From assembly GCF_949628265.1 (NCBI RefSeq), contig NC_088786.1, forward strand, positions 18,931,681 through 18,995,680: DNA of 64,000 nt, in the 5' to 3' direction. The notes below the pieces were generated by a model that was not told the origin of the DNA, ran no database searches, and saw only the letters and a program-made list of their open reading frames with translations. Both the position numbers and the translations under genes were made by a program. Of the stretch, positions 10,325 to 22,961 are shown piece after piece. Numbering within the stretch: position 1 is the first letter of the stretch; every line of letters begins with the position of its first letter. Source of the DNA: Cloeon dipterum. Its lineage: Eukaryota > Arthropoda > Insecta > Ephemeroptera > Baetidae.

Positions 10325-13300
10325 CTACAAAAATTGGGCATCCGATCTAACTGGAGAATGGTAGTGCTCAACCTCTTCATGGTGAAGACCTCCTTGCGAC
10401 TTGACTATCTCCATCTCGCTCTTTTCAGTTTGATTTTCGGTTTGTGCCTCTATCAAAGATCTCCTTTCGCCAGAAGACTGTCCAAGTCTAGCCCCACTGA
10501 GAGTCTTCTGAGTCACCATGCTGGTGGCCAAGAGTTCGTCCAACATAGGAGCAGTTGGCTCTGCGTACACGAGGTATGGGTCCCTAAAGAGAGACTTCAT
10601 AATTACTTCAGATTGAAAATTATTGTACTTTACCTTATTTTCCTTTCTGCTCGCGATTCCTTTCGTTTTTTGGACTGAATTTTCTCAATCACTGATCTGT
10701 CCTTCTCATGTACCACTCTCGGCTTCACTGAAGAATACATGTAGTGGAATTTCTTAACCTCTTTCGGCTGTGAGGGTAAAGTGGTAGGGATGTTGTTCAA
10801 GTGAAAATCATAATATGAAGGAGTCGTTCCTGCCTCTTCCGTCGTTCCGCTCCTTTCTTCTTCGGTGTTTTGGAAGAAGGTTGACTCGATGGGGTAGTGG
10901 ATGGTCACGTACGGGTCCTTGTAAACGCCATGCACGGGGTTCTGGTAAATTACTTCTTCATCTGCTACAAAGGCGCGTCTGGTCGGAGCCTGGTTGCGAG
11001 TCGCGTGCGTATATTTTTCCTGCTGCTGGTGCCGCACCTGAGTCAACGCCTTTAATTAAAAAAATTAAAAATCCATTTCATTTTCACCTTTTAAATCAAG
11101 GTTGTAAAAAAAGCTTCATGGAAAAAATGCAATGCACTTCTTAATTATCACCAAATTCTTGGAGGCATTGAGGTTTAAAATAATTCGTTAGTAATTTTGT
11201 ATTTGACCTCGAGAAGTGGACAGACAAAATTAAAAAATTTCATTTTAGCTCTTTAGAGCAGCAGTTTTTTTACCTATAACCGCAAATTTTGGATATTTGC
11301 TTTTAAAAAGCGGTAAAAAGTGGAAAAACTGAGTGGTACGAAAATCCCTCCTTTAAATTTTAAAAATGCGCGAATTAAAATAATTGCAACTATTAGTAAA
11401 AACGTAAAACTGTTTGTCTTACCTGTTGCAAAAAATACTCAGCGTTGAAATTCGAGACAGGATTCTTTATTATAATAGGAGGGGACTCGATGGAAGGTAC
11501 AACCTCAACGTTAGTTATCGTTTTCGGTTGTTGCTGATATTGAAATTGCTGCTGCTCCTGCTGCTGTTGTTGTTGTTGTTGTTGCTGCTGCTGCTGCTGT
11601 TCTTGCAGTCGCTGCTGATCTTGTTGCTGCTTCTGCTGTTGCTGCTGCTCTTGTTGTTGCCGCTGCTGCTGCTGTTGTCGCTGCTTCTGCTGTTGCTGCT
11701 GCTGCTCTTGTTGTTGCCGCTGTTGTTGTTGCTGTTGCTGCTGTTTCTGATGTTGTTCTTGCTGTTCTTGTGAAGATGTCGCTGTCTCAGAGGACGCTGC
11801 AGTTTGATGGTTGTTTGTACTTAGGGTGGTACTTGGTAATGAAGTTGTTGTAGGTAAAGCAGAAGTGTGGGTCGTGGGAGAGCTCTGGACGTGAAATACC
11901 GGCCGAGGAGAAGTGTAGCCGACGTTGGGTGTGCTCTGCAACTGCGTGAAAGGTTGCATTGACTGGCGGAAGTTGAGTATTGACGGTGCAGAGGTGTAAG
12001 GGCGCAGAATTTGTGGGTTGGGGTTGGCAATTGGCACCCAACCATTCTCACGAACGATCACAGTTGAGAGGGTTGGCCGAATCATGTTGTAGTCAGCATC
12101 AAAGAAGCTAGGCGTGCCGACATTTGGTGGTGGGAATTGATTTTTCTTTCTGACTTGATGTGGTTTAAACCGTGCCGATTGGATTTCGTTGTCGCCAAAG
12201 AAGGGAGAGCGCAATGGGAAAGGAGTTGTTGGGCTCACAGCAGGGGTGGAGAAAAGATAACGGAAGAAACCACTGTTGCTGGGTTGCATGGGTTTGTAAG
12301 GGACGGGCAATTTACTCATTATCGGCCCGAAAGGTGGAGCTTTGAAGACTTGGTTTCTCTGAGATTCACTGGAGAAAATATTCGATCTTTTGGACCCCTT
12401 AAATCGAACTTTGTTGGGACCCTTGGCGCCCTTAGGCTTTCCTCCATACGGGTTAATTTTTAAGGGCTTTCTAGTTATGTCGACGTTGTAAATCGGGAAC
12501 TCACTATAGGCGCCTTCCTCTGGTGGCACCAGATAATCAAAGGGAACTTTCTGATTTGATGGAACACTGGCTGCGTCTTTGAAAGCGGGAACAGAGGAGG
12601 TGTATACACTTTGGTTTTCGTTTGTTAAATCAATTAATGTGCTGTCCAAAACATGGGTCGTGGTTGTTGTTTCAGGGCTGAGAGTAAAAGGGCTGGTAAC
12701 AGAAGGATTTGCTGTCGGCTCCAAAGGAGGATCTTTGATTTTCTTCGTCTTGGTTTTTCTCAGAGGTATATAAAAAGTGCCATGTGGGTGTTCAGGCCCT
12801 TCCATGAAAATAGCTTGCGTCATATCTTCAGCACTGTAAAATGGAATGCTGGAGGGCTTCAATTTGTGCACCTTGTTCATAGGACGAACGTGATGATGGC
12901 CGTAGAACTGGACTTTCTGCGGCCAGTAAGTCTGTAATAATACCAAAATGGTGATTAATATATATACTCAAAAATTAATTCCCACCGTGTGAGATCGAAA
13001 AATTGGATCTCACAATCAGTTTGAGACTGAAAAGTTTCCTCGATCTCGTGGTTTAAGTCTCAAATTAGATCTGATTTTTCAATCTCATGGTGTGTTTTTA
13101 TTTATTGTTGTAAATTTTAGACAGCAAGAAATTGCCGTGTGGTACTTACCCTTATAACTTCTGTTGATGCAACTTCAGGCTCAGGGTGGAGAGGGTGGTT
13201 AATTGGCAGGGTGGCAAGCTGAGAAGGCATGGTATTGGTCTCAAACGGCTGCGGGGGTGGTTTTGAGCCTTCACCTTCCCCACTAGCGTAGTGCGCTAAA

Positions 13301-13374
13301 TATCCATGATTTGCTGAGCACCCTTTGGCAAGGAGAAAGGCCGTCGTGGCCCATATCACGGACCACTGCACCAT
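10325..13374 (-). CDS. large secreted glutamine-rich protein, function unknown
   Basis: Four coding exons in transcript order: 13374-13150, 12931-11423, 11049-10634, 10583-10325, phases 0, 0, 2, about 802 residues. Exon 1 starts with a signal peptide (MVQWSVIWATTAFLLAKGCS). The large exon has a proline/threonine/serine-rich half, then a glutamine tract of about 90 residues (plus-strand 11534-11770, mixed CAG and CAA codons with interspersed R, E and K). The ends are less repetitive: VQFYGHHHVRPMNKVHKL near the start, and two tyrosine-rich DPY motifs, YKDPYVTIHYP in exon 3 and RDPYLVYAEP in exon 4. I do not recognise the family. Features fit a secreted matrix, cuticle or salivary protein, but that is a guess. 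The only cysteine I see is in the signal peptide, so no disulphide fold is expected. A TATA box lies upstream at 13467-13472. Confidence 0.7.
11534..11770 (-). repeat. coding glutamine repeat (CAG/CAA)
   Basis: Trinucleotide tract encoding runs of glutamine broken by R, E, K and L. Mixed CAG and CAA codons should make it less slippage-prone than a pure CAG array. It lies in the large exon of the secreted Q-rich protein and is likely polymorphic in length. Confidence 0.9.
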
Positions 13375-14662
13375 TCTTCCACTGTAGACTAGATTTTTTG
13401 TGTTGAAGGAACGCTCACCATGTCAGCCCCAAGTGCCAAATGAGCGTTCTGTTGCATCTCAAGCCATTTATACCTCCTCCTCCCAATTTTTGCGTACTCG
13501 CAACAACAGAGAAAGTAACACGTTGATTTTGAGAGAAAACGCATATAATGCGCTTATTGTGTCGCACATTATGAGCAGCATTGGAGCATTTTTCTCTCGT
13601 GACATTCGCGCTCTGCTTGAGGACACGCGAGCTGCATGCTCGGTGAAATAAATGCGTTCAATTTGCCGCAAATATACTGCGATCCAACGAGTAAAAATGA
13701 AACTCGCTCATATCACAAACATCATCTTACGAGTGTGCTTCGCACAAAGCAATCAAAATGAATTACTATCTCATATTCTTTTGTTTTTAACAAATCAGAA
13801 AAACGTTTCAACGAGCTTAATTTGGTTTTTTAGTGCATGATTTAAAGGTTAATACAACAATGTAAATTAAATGCGCTGTTTTTACATTTCTGTACATTAA
13901 AGCAGACATCATAAAAAATGGGAAATACGATGATATTCGTAACGGAGCAATACTATCAGAGATAACTATTGTTAGTCTTTCTTGAATGAAAGGGCCGTAT
14001 GTAATTGTTTCCATTGTTATTTCGTGAATGATTCGGAAGTTTTGTCTCAAGTTTAATAATAAAAGAGACTCTTAAGCACTGCTTGCTAGCATGAGATAAA
14101 AAGAAATCCAGTTAAAAATCTTATCGCTCTTTTTGCTCCTGCGGTTGACACGCGTCTTCGTCATGCCAAGTGGTTTTCTAAACTTTGACTGAATCAACTG
14201 TGCTGTGGCAAAAGTGACGACGCAATTTTATTGCTCATTCGCTTCAAGCAGACACACTTCTAGGAATTTCAGGCTGTTTTACGTAACGACCGACCCAAAA
14301 GCTGTGAAATTATTTTTTTGCACAACATCAAATATACGAGTTGTCTGATGTTAAAATTTTTCTACAAATTTGATGTATGAATGAACTAGCGCACTCTTTT
14401 GAATTGTTTAAAGAATATTGGTTGTTGCCCTAGATTTAATTATTTTGTTCAATTTCCCCGTTATTGAATTTAATATATTTATCCTGTAGGTATATAACCG
14501 CAGCGATAAAAAAATCGGCAATATGAACACCTCAAAATATAATTCATCTTATCACATAATTTAACAAATAAGAATTGGATACAATAAGGTATTGATAAAA
14601 ATATTTTTCACATCAAACAACGTGCAGTTTATTAGTTGCAAACTTAATACACTATAACTTGT
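13375..14662. other. spacer between the Q-rich gene and the protease homologue
   Basis: Contains the promoter of the Q-rich gene (TATA at 13467-13472) and the downstream flank of the protease homologue. Short ORFs on both strands show no family motifs. Nothing else seen. Confidence 0.4.
13467..13472 (-). promoter_or_regulatory. TATA box of the Q-rich gene
   Basis: TATAAA on the minus strand, 93 bases upstream of the ATG at 13374, in the context GGTATAAATGGC. Spacing allows a start site about 30 bases downstream and a short 5' UTR. Confidence 0.55.
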
Positions 14663-15761
14663 TCATGGCCTTATCTCAATTCCGGTATTTGCCGCTAACC
14701 AATCTAGGTAAGCGGCCACGCGCATGTAAATTACAGGGATGTGAGAGTTACAAACACCAACCTCCTCAGAACCCACAAACCATTTGATCATGAAACCGAT
14801 CAGGGTATACTGTCCATCTTTTTCCTTGGTAATCATTGGGCTGCCATTGTCACCATCGTAGCACGCCGTCGGTGATCCTGGAACCGTGTTGTCTAAGCAC
14901 AGGTTTTCGTCAGTCACGTGTAATGAGCCATGCAAAAACTGGCAGTCGAGGAAATTTAAAGTGAAGGTGTCCGCATGTTGGAGATTCGGTTCAGTACGAC
15001 CAGCTATAAGAAAAAGCACTCGGTTCATTTCAACCATGTGAGGAAATTTCAGCAGTAATTCTCTACTTAAGCGTCTGACGTTAGAAAAACAATAGAAAAT
15101 GTCAGATCGACTATCTTACTTTCTCCTCCCCAGCCTAGGATTGTGATTTCAGTGCGATTTAGGAAATCGTTGATTTGGGATTTGGATGGCAAGCGTATCG
15201 GCTTGATTTCTGTAATGTCAAAGAGATGAAAAATTTGAAAAAACAAAAAGTGCACACATCATACTTGGATTTTTAATTGGGGTTTTCAAAATCAAGGCAG
15301 CTATGTCATTCGCGCCAGATACGCTGTCGTAATCTTCATGAAAAACGTAGCTATATCCATACAAGTCAACGAATTCAACATGTTCTGCTTGGTAATTGTT
15401 GTAATCAACGGCCCCAATGGTAATGTTGAAACTGCTCAAGCTGCGGGAAAATTAATTTTACTGTAAAAATATTTTTCAAATAATTTTTCGTTTACTCTTT
15501 GAAAAGACAGTCAGCAGTGATGAGAATCACGCTGTCGGAAATGAGGGATCCGACACAAACTTTGCTGTACCTCATCTGGAGAAAGGCTTGGAAACTGAAT
15601 TGGCCAACCGTTGCGTTTCCGCCATTGATTATGCGTTGCCCATTTTGCAATGCAAAGGTGCCCTAGAACCGAATGTTTCATCTGCATAATTACTGTAGAA
15701 GAAACCAATTTACCTGTGCAATTAGGGCAACTGCGAAACACAAAATTGACGTCCGCGACAT
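14663..15761 (-). CDS. trypsin-like serine protease homologue, catalytically inactive
   Basis: S1-family fold with the catalytic residues changed. Five exons in transcript order: 15761-15714, 15662-15496, 15440-15265, 15209-15120, 15003-14663, phases 0, 2, 1, 1, about 273 residues. Exon 1 is a signal peptide (MSRTSILCFAVALIAQ). The zymogen cleavage site looks like R followed by IINGG. The histidine block reads LITADC where active enzymes have LTAAHC, so His is Asp. The aspartate block NDIAALIL is intact. The serine block reads GDNGSP in place of GDSGGP, so Ser is Asn. The residue at the trypsin specificity position appears to be T (TACYDGDNGSP). Such homologues are secreted cofactors or decoys in insect immune, clotting or digestive systems; which applies here is unknown. 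The five cysteines read with confidence are at usual S1 positions. A single-exon change cannot explain both substitutions, since they lie in exons 2 and 5. Confidence 0.85.
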
Positions 15762-17581
15762 TTCTGCTCCCTATAACAGACTGAAAAATCGCCGTGATTA
15801 GCAGCATATTTATTCGATCTGATAAACCCACGGAAAATGCATTTCATTGAGACCTTCATAGATTGGCCGTATTTGCTTCGCAATGATTAAGAGATTTTTA
15901 TTCACTCTCTCCTTATCACCACTTGACAAAGCACAATTATTGTTTTTTAGTAGCGCAAAATTGCAACCCTGTGATGAATATTCTTATTTTTTTGTCATCA
16001 ATTGATTAAAATATAAGAGTCATGTCAACAGGTTGAAAAATGACCACAATGAAATAAAGAAACACGTGTAGTATTTTAATGTTGGAAAGTGCTTCAGCCA
16101 ATATATCCATGACTGTTATCCCACAAAAATTACAGCATTAAATTTTCTCCTTCAAGGCCGAGTATTCATACATTTTAAACGCATGAACTGCTCCTATCAA
16201 GTCGATCTCAGATCAAAAAATTACTTACGAGGACTGATGCAGAGATCCGTAGCAGTGTTACAAATTTACAGTTTAAACTTGAGTTCCGTGCGCTTCTTGT
16301 TGTTGGTAGTGGCCGCAAAACAGCTTAAAAGAAGAAATAAAATTACCGTTTGAAAAATTGATGGATTGGTTTTATTCAATATAAAAATTTATCGCTCTCA
16401 CGGATATATGCGTTATTTATTTCTTATTTAGTTACTTATTTAAAAAGTCCTAGAACAAAAGTCATATTAAAAATTTCTTTCACGTGGAGCCAAATCGTGT
16501 AAGCTGGAAGCTAACTAATCGCAACCTCGCAAAGCAGAACAGGCAACAAGTGCAATTAAATTTCAAGCGTTCGGCGTTGACCCCACCACTCATTGTTCTA
16601 ATAATTTACACTTATGCAAGTGCAATGTTTTGTTGAATGAATAAAAGTTAGAAAAATCAATTCAAGATGGTTCATAACTCATAATGAGCTAGATGATATG
16701 TGAATATGGAGAGTTGATTAATTACAGTGATATTGACATAATTTAATTAAATGCGGCTATACCTTATTGAATAGCGAGTCTATAACAATAAGCTATTCTG
16801 TATTACTTTATAGAATAACCTTCCTGTGCACCGAAGTTAATTTTAACAGGAAATATTATGACCTCGAGTTCATCCGCATTCATTGGCATCAGATTTGCGA
16901 TATGCATCTAAAAATTAAATACCAATCACAATTTTGAACTATAGATATGGTAGCGGTCAAAGTATTTTCGTTTAACTGGTGAAAATGCAGCCCAAAATCT
17001 TACACTTTTTCATTACGTTTGATTTAAAGAACAAACATTCATGTTAATAAAATTCATACACCGATTTGAAAAAGTTTATTTAAAAAAAAATCCAATCGAA
17101 ACGGTTCAGTCAAGATATTAATTGAATGCTTGCTTTTGTGGAAGCAGTGTATGGAGAAAGTTCACCATCGCGTGCATTTGTGAGTGCTGAAACCAACTGC
17201 CTGTGAAATTTCATACAATATGTAACGGTCTTCAAATAGTCAGCGAGTAGTCGTCCCGTAATATTTTTTTATTATACTTAGTTTTAATCGAAGGATAATC
17301 GTATTTATGTAAAGCTAAATTAAATTCAATAATGTAGAATGAGTTGATTGACAATTGGGTCGTGAAATCATTTTGTTGTAAAAAAATATTAAATTAAATT
17401 CTACCCAATTTAGCCAGAATATTTTTGTATTGATGTCTGGCTGAATTAAGAACTAGTATTATGTTTATGAGAATTTAAAAAATCCATAGATTTGAGAGCA
17501 CTCATCTATGCTAATTTCACTTACACACTCTGCCGATAAGTTCTTGTAACGCAGCACTTAAGTTCGTTCACATTAATTCCA
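15762..17581. other. intergenic region without recognised genes
   Basis: AT-rich spacer of 1.8 kb between the protease homologue and the SLC34 gene. It must hold the promoter of the former (an AATAAATA stretch near 15806-15813 on the minus strand is a weak TATA candidate) and the 3' end of the latter. No coding or repeat structure noticed. Confidence 0.35.
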
Positions 17582-20500
17582 CTAGTCAGGTGCCACTATA
17601 TTTTCAATGCCCTTGGCTTCGTTGAGCTCCTCGTTTTTGGCAATTTCCTCCTTCTCATCCTCCGTCATATCTTTGACGCAACATCCGCAAAGTTTGGAGA
17701 TCAGCCTGTCAGCGGGCTCGATGCTGCGCATCCAGAGCGGCAGCCAGTCCCAAGTCCGCAGGAAAGGCGGCAGAGCTTTCGGGAAGCGATTCTGCAGCAG
17801 GTTGATGATGACAACGAGCGCGAGGATTAACAGGATGGGAATGCCGACGCCCATGAGGACGTAGCCGTTTTCGTCGGCGAGCGAGAGGCCGAGAACGATG
17901 CCTGGGATGACGAAGAAGGACATGAGCAAGTAGAAGAAGGCAAACCAGCGGAAGCGGGCGGTCGTCTGGCCCAGCTTCTTGCACATGGGCAGGGGCCACC
18001 GCATGAAGGGGATCGGGTAGAAAATGAGGATGCCAGTCAGGTTGAAGAACAAGTGGCACAGCGCGATCTGCACCGTCAGCTTAATCTTGGACGCGCTGGC
18101 CGTGAGAGCGGCGATCAGGGCCGTCGTCGTCGTGCCAATGTTGGACCCCAGGCACAAGGGGTACATCCGGTTCACGGAAATGATCTGCATGCCGACCAAT
18201 GGGGTCAGGGCGGACGTGAACACTGAGCTCGATTGCAGGACGAAAGTGGCTCCAGCACCGACCAAGATGGCAATGTAACCGGTCAGCCAGGGCACGTATG
18301 GGATGTTTGCGTTGATTGTCTTCTGAATTAGCTTAGCCACGGTTCCTGGAAAGTGATTAACTAATATATTTACACTTTAAAACTACAAAATCTAAGATAG
18401 TTTAGTTTCTGAACGAGGCCTGCGGGGCCGAAACAGTGAGCTATACTGTATGGAAACGTGTTTTTTTCTTATTAAATATATAGATCGACGGGCTGTGGCT
18501 GGGAGGCGTCTACTTGCTGGTTTTCACTCCTTTTCAGCGGCTTGAGGGACAAATTTCTGGTGTTTGAATTTTGAATAAAAGACCTCGGTGGGGGAGGCAA
18601 AAAGATGGCCACATTGGGCCCAAGCTTTTCTGCGGCCACTCGGGCTCATGTTATCCGCTTGGCGGTGTTATTGGAAATTGAGACCCGGTGAGCTCGCATA
18701 GCCCACGGGACGTGCTTAGCAGAGGATCAAAAACAAATCACCAATGGTCTGCATCCTAATTAAGACCCATTTCTTAATTTATTAGTTTCCCTTAAATCCA
18801 AGGAAAATAAAGCGCTTTAAAATTTTCGTGAGTCTGCACACGTACGTATTTTTAGTGCCGCATAAAAGGTTTAACTAATAAAATTGTCTTGTTAGAGATT
18901 ATGGCTTAAGCGCTATTTGTTATGCAACCTGCTTATCACTTAAGTCGCGCGTGTTGCTGATATCTTTCGTTCTTTTGAAGCAAAATTAAATAATTTTTAC
19001 TTAGTAACGTACCTTGTAAAACATTTTGCAGCAACTTAACCATCAGAATCAAGCATCCACACAGCAGTAATAGAGAAACGACAGTCATGATTGCTCCGGT
19101 TGCGGTGTCGCCAATGTCAAACAAGGCAAATAGAGATTCGCCTAGAATTTTTAACAAATTATAGTTATATTATATTTTATTAAAATATCATATCTAAGCA
19201 GCAAACACTTACATTTTTCTTCACCACACCAAACTTTCAAAAGGGTTTTATTATCATAATCAGGATCTTGCATAGCCCAACCATTGAGCACATTCTTGTC
19301 GATTTCCATGATGGCTTTTGTCAAGGGCTCGGTGATGACTTTTATTAATTTTATGTCTTCGGCTCCTTCATTGTAATCCAAGGTGGCCACGATTGCTTCC
19401 GTGAGATAAAATAAGTAGCCTGCAAACACTTAAAAAGTGAGAGAATGAAAAATGGGACACTATAGAGAGTTCATACCTGTAGACACTTCAATTATGAGAA
19501 GGACGACAACCGTGAGCCAGTTGAACATATCGTGCACCGTCGCTCCAGCAAAAGCAAGCCCAAACTCGGCCCGGTTATTGATCCTGGTGATGGCCACCAG
19601 GGTGTTGGTGATAGATGTGCCCACGTTTGCGCCCATGATAATGGGAATGGCAGTCTTCACAGAGGGAAAATCTGCACATTGAACGCGTATTGTGGCAGAA
19701 AATTTAAAAAAGTCGAGCATTTACATCCTGCCGCGACCAGACTGACGACAATAGACGTTGAAGTCGACGAACTCTGAACGGCCACCGTGACCAAAATGCC
19801 AATCATCAGGCCAACCATCGGATTCGACATCAAAGGGTTGCTGAAAATTTCACCTGTTTGGACAGCAAAAAAAGCGTTGGTAATTTTCAATTACAATTGG
19901 AAGAAATATTCCTTACCTGTAGCTTTTCCACCCACTAGTTGCAAAGCCATAGAAAGGAGATCCAGTGAGCACACAAAAAGGTACAGAAGCGCGAGCAAAG
20001 CCACGGTTTTCCCGCAAATCAAAAATAGCCTCATTGCCCTCTCTTTTCCATTCATATCTACAAGAAGAATTTGGTTCTAAATGACAGTATAAATAAAAAA
20101 CATTTCATATCATACCTCTCCATTTCTTTGATTCTGGTGGCGTGTCAAGCTCAATTTTCACGTGTCCTTCTTTATTTTTTCTTAAATCCATGGCTGAGAT
20201 ATTATGAACGTCTTTTTCAGAGCATGCATTCTGGGAACAGAATTTTAAATTTGTATTTTTTACCTAATGTTCATTCAAATGGTAATGTTAATTTTTCGCT
20301 CCGTTAAAATGACAAAGTTTTTATTAGGAAGGTTGAAATTGAGTGAATAATTTTTTTTAATATTATATATATGTTCATTTCCAACATTGTCTATGAAAAC
20401 CTTTGCCAAAACCATTGTGCTGATAAATAAATTCAACATTTTACAACTTTACGAGTTTTGCCGATTTGGCCATAATTCCAATGTACAAATACATTAATTG

Positions 20501-21014
20501 TTACAACTTAGCACCATCGCATTTAAATTGAAATAATTAACTAAGTTTACACATATCTCACATTGCATTAAAATTACAAAAATAAATAATTAGGTCCGAT
20601 ATATATTTGTATAAAATTAGTATTCCTCAAATTAAAAAAGCTGCTCGAGTTTATATCTTTATATAATTCACCTTTCCTATGGAATCTACGTTAGACTTAT
20701 TGTTGGCAAAAGCTCATAACATCAGTCACCAATTAAATTTTTTTAACTATTCCTTTACATTTCCAAACCTCTGTATTAACTGAATTTACATCAATTTTAT
20801 CACAGCCACATTTGTAATTGATTTCGATCTGATCTAAGAACAATCACTTTGAATTAGACGAAATAACAATTTAAAAAATGTATTCGCCAAATTTATGGCA
20901 GTCGCAGACTTTAGTAAAATTAATAAAAATGATCATTTTTTAATCTCTTTTGTGATAATGCACCATTCAATAAATATTAAAACGTAATTATACCTTTTGA
21001 GGTTTTGTGTCCAT
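17582..21014 (-). CDS. SLC34-type sodium-dependent phosphate cotransporter
   Basis: Plasma-membrane importer of inorganic phosphate coupled to sodium. Eight exons in transcript order: 21014-20994, 20230-20116, 20057-19917, 19853-19725, 19671-19477, 19419-19213, 19141-19013, 18345-17582; phase 0 then 1 throughout; about 566 residues. The two inverted-repeat halves each show the diagnostic QSSS motif: [19 protein letters not shown] in exon 4 and [18 protein letters not shown] in exon 8. The paired [14 protein letters not shown] and [15 protein letters not shown] motifs are also present. [20 protein letters not shown] and [20 protein letters not shown] match the usual entry to the first membrane segments, and [15 protein letters not shown] follows the first half. 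The extracellular loop between the halves is short, with a DNKT glycosylation site and a C-x4-C pair. The tail has a CGCC cluster and an acidic/lysine-rich end. The start ATG follows a TATA box by about 75 bases. Confidence 0.92.
18486..18732 (+). repeat. dispersed repeat, copy 1 (in SLC34 intron 7)
   Basis: About 250 bp matching the segments near 22300-22490 (reversed), 42731-42972 and 53098-53339. Shared blocks include GGGCTGGGAGGCG, CAGCGGCTTNAGGGACAAAT, AAAAGATGGCCACATTGGGC and ATCCGCTTGGCGGTGTTATT. It is not coding on any frame I could support. Family unknown; see the findings. Confidence 0.75.
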
Positions 21015-21087
21015 GTTGTCAGTTTTGCTGCAATCGTCCTTCCGGAGTTTTGCGACAATGCCTGCAAATACTGAATGTTCTTCCCGT

Positions 21088-21095
21088 CTTATATA
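21088..21095 (-). promoter_or_regulatory. TATA box of the SLC34 gene
   Basis: TATATAAG on the minus strand in the context GAGGTATATAAGACGGG, 74 bases upstream of the ATG at 21014. Confidence 0.55.
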
Positions 21096-22274
21096 CCTCT
21101 CTTTTGCACCAATCCCAGACAATGCTTGGCATTGATAGATAACGTATAGAGAGGTGGATTAACCTCTCACACTGCTAATCTGGAACGATTCGAGTAATTG
21201 TCATTATGATATAATACCACCGAATCTTATAAATTGAGAAAAATGGATATTCTATAGTTTATCTATTAATTTTATTTTCAAATTAATTACGTAAGTTTGA
21301 AAAATCATTGTAAAACGACCAAAAGTACATAAGGGGAAATATCCCCTGCAGTAAATGAGACCATACAGCTTATCTCCAGACCACTAGCTATAATTTTCTT
21401 GTTCCTTAAATCTTTAAAAGGTATTAACTATCACGTGAACTTTTGTCTCCTCGTGGGTGTGAAACACGCACCCACAACATGCACCAACCAAATCGATCCG
21501 TGCCCCTAATACAACTCGCTATCTCCATCCAATTCCCTTTTGTTTACTATCAAGTCCACGGTATTTATTTGCGTGGCAATCACGTGTTAGATTTACGTCG
21601 CTATAATGCACGTCCTTGGACCAGCACGTGCATTTTTTTTTATCAAATTGTTGTTAGTTTTACCAAAGTCACCATACAATAATTTTGATAATTTCAGGGC
21701 TTGTGAACTAGGAAATCGAAACAGCTACAATTAAGTAAACTACGCCTTAGTCGATTTGTATTTGGCAAGCTTTAATTTTAATAGTTATTTCCCTATTTGA
21801 ATCCCCTTAATGCCTAAACTCGTTTACCTTATTTGAAGGTTGGAGGAGATTTGAACAATGCACTTTCACCTTCGCAACAGATACTGGTCATGCGTTTTCC
21901 AATTTTCCACTTACACAACAAGTGCTGTGCGCTATCTTATCTATAAATGCATAGAAATTATGGGTATTAGATACAACATCTCGACAGGGGTATTGAACGC
22001 CAGCCCCAAGGTCTCGGTTGCTCGTCCCTTTTCTCATGCGTCATATAAAAGACAAAGTAGGTACCATAATGGAGTGTTTGCACCAAATCATCACTGTTTA
22101 TTAATATATTTTGCTTCTCCAATGATGAGTTAGTATTTCGAAATTTACTCTTAGTGTTGTGCCGGATAACTTTACAATTTTGTTCAATTAATTAAGTTTT
22201 CATTTATTATAAAATTTTGTTTTTGTTTTAAAAAGAAATTATAAAAATTGGACAATAATATCCTAGTTTTACGA

Positions 22275-22632
22275 AGAAATTTTCCTTGGGCTCAAAAAGG
22301 GTCCCAATAACACCGCCGAGCGGTAACATGGCCACAGATGAGCTTGGGCTCAATGTGGCCATCTTTTCACCTTTTCGCACAGAGGTTTTTCGTTGAAACG
22401 CCAGACATTTGTCCCTTAAGCCGCTGGATAGGTGCAAAAACCAGTAAGTGGCGAGTCGGCGTCGGTGCGCCTCCCAGCCCGTCAAGCTATTTGAGTATTT
22501 CGAGTCACTAAATTAACCACCTTTTGCCATCTCTGACATTGGGCAGCCAGTATTTTGATCCCTGAACTGCTCAAATATCTCCCATTGCTTTGACACTCCT
22601 GAGAATGCTTTAACAATGCGAGTCAACGGGCT
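22275..22632 (-). repeat. dispersed repeat, copy 2 (reversed, extended)
   Basis: Reads on the minus strand. 22632 to about 22500 matches 42449-42560 (TTGTTAAAGCATTCTCAGGA-type block). From 22490 down it matches the core shared with copy 1, including AAAAGATGGCCACATT and CGGCGGTGTTATTGGGA. The inner segment is flanked by CTAGCCCGTTGA and its near inverse TTGACGGGCTGGG, which suggests short terminal inverted repeats. Confidence 0.7.
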
Positions 22633-22961
22633 AGTTGTGAGAAATTAAAATTAAAAAATTGGTATAGGGGATCATCAACAGAATTAATTTAAGCACTGGT
22701 TTTTGTATTGCAATTTTGGCTAATCCCAAGTCTTGCATTGTTTTATATTGTATTTCAGAAAATGATGTTGGGAAGCGGTTGGAAAAATATCCATGTATCT
22801 TCAATTAAAAGTATTTTAATTAAATGCATCCATCACAATAACTCATATCATATGATCTACTTATTTTATAATCTTCTTAACATGTCAACATAATTTGGAG
22901 AGGCAGCCTAAACTAATGAAATTTATCTATTTTCAAAAGGATAAACTTATGATACAGGTGT

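Larger units (their letters stand above)
21015..22961. other. intergenic region upstream of the SLC34 gene
   Basis: Holds the SLC34 promoter and a reversed copy of the dispersed repeat. The stretch 21443-22060 includes GTGGGTGTGAAACACGCAC-like and GGGGTATTGAACGCC-like strings that may belong to other old repeats. No gene supported. Confidence 0.4.

Noticed and set aside
11414-11773. Plus-strand leucine-rich open frame
   Set aside because: It is the antisense of the glutamine repeat (CAG/CAA read as CTG/TTG); no start context or family support.
13400-14050. Several ORFs of 60-80 residues on both strands
   Set aside because: No signal peptide, domain or splice continuity; expected by chance in this base composition.
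21443-22060. Strings resembling a tRNA T-arm or B box (GTTCAATAC-type) and a GTGGGTGTG hairpin
   Set aside because: No matching A box, anticodon arm or acceptor stem could be built, so neither a tRNA nor a tRNA-derived SINE is supported.
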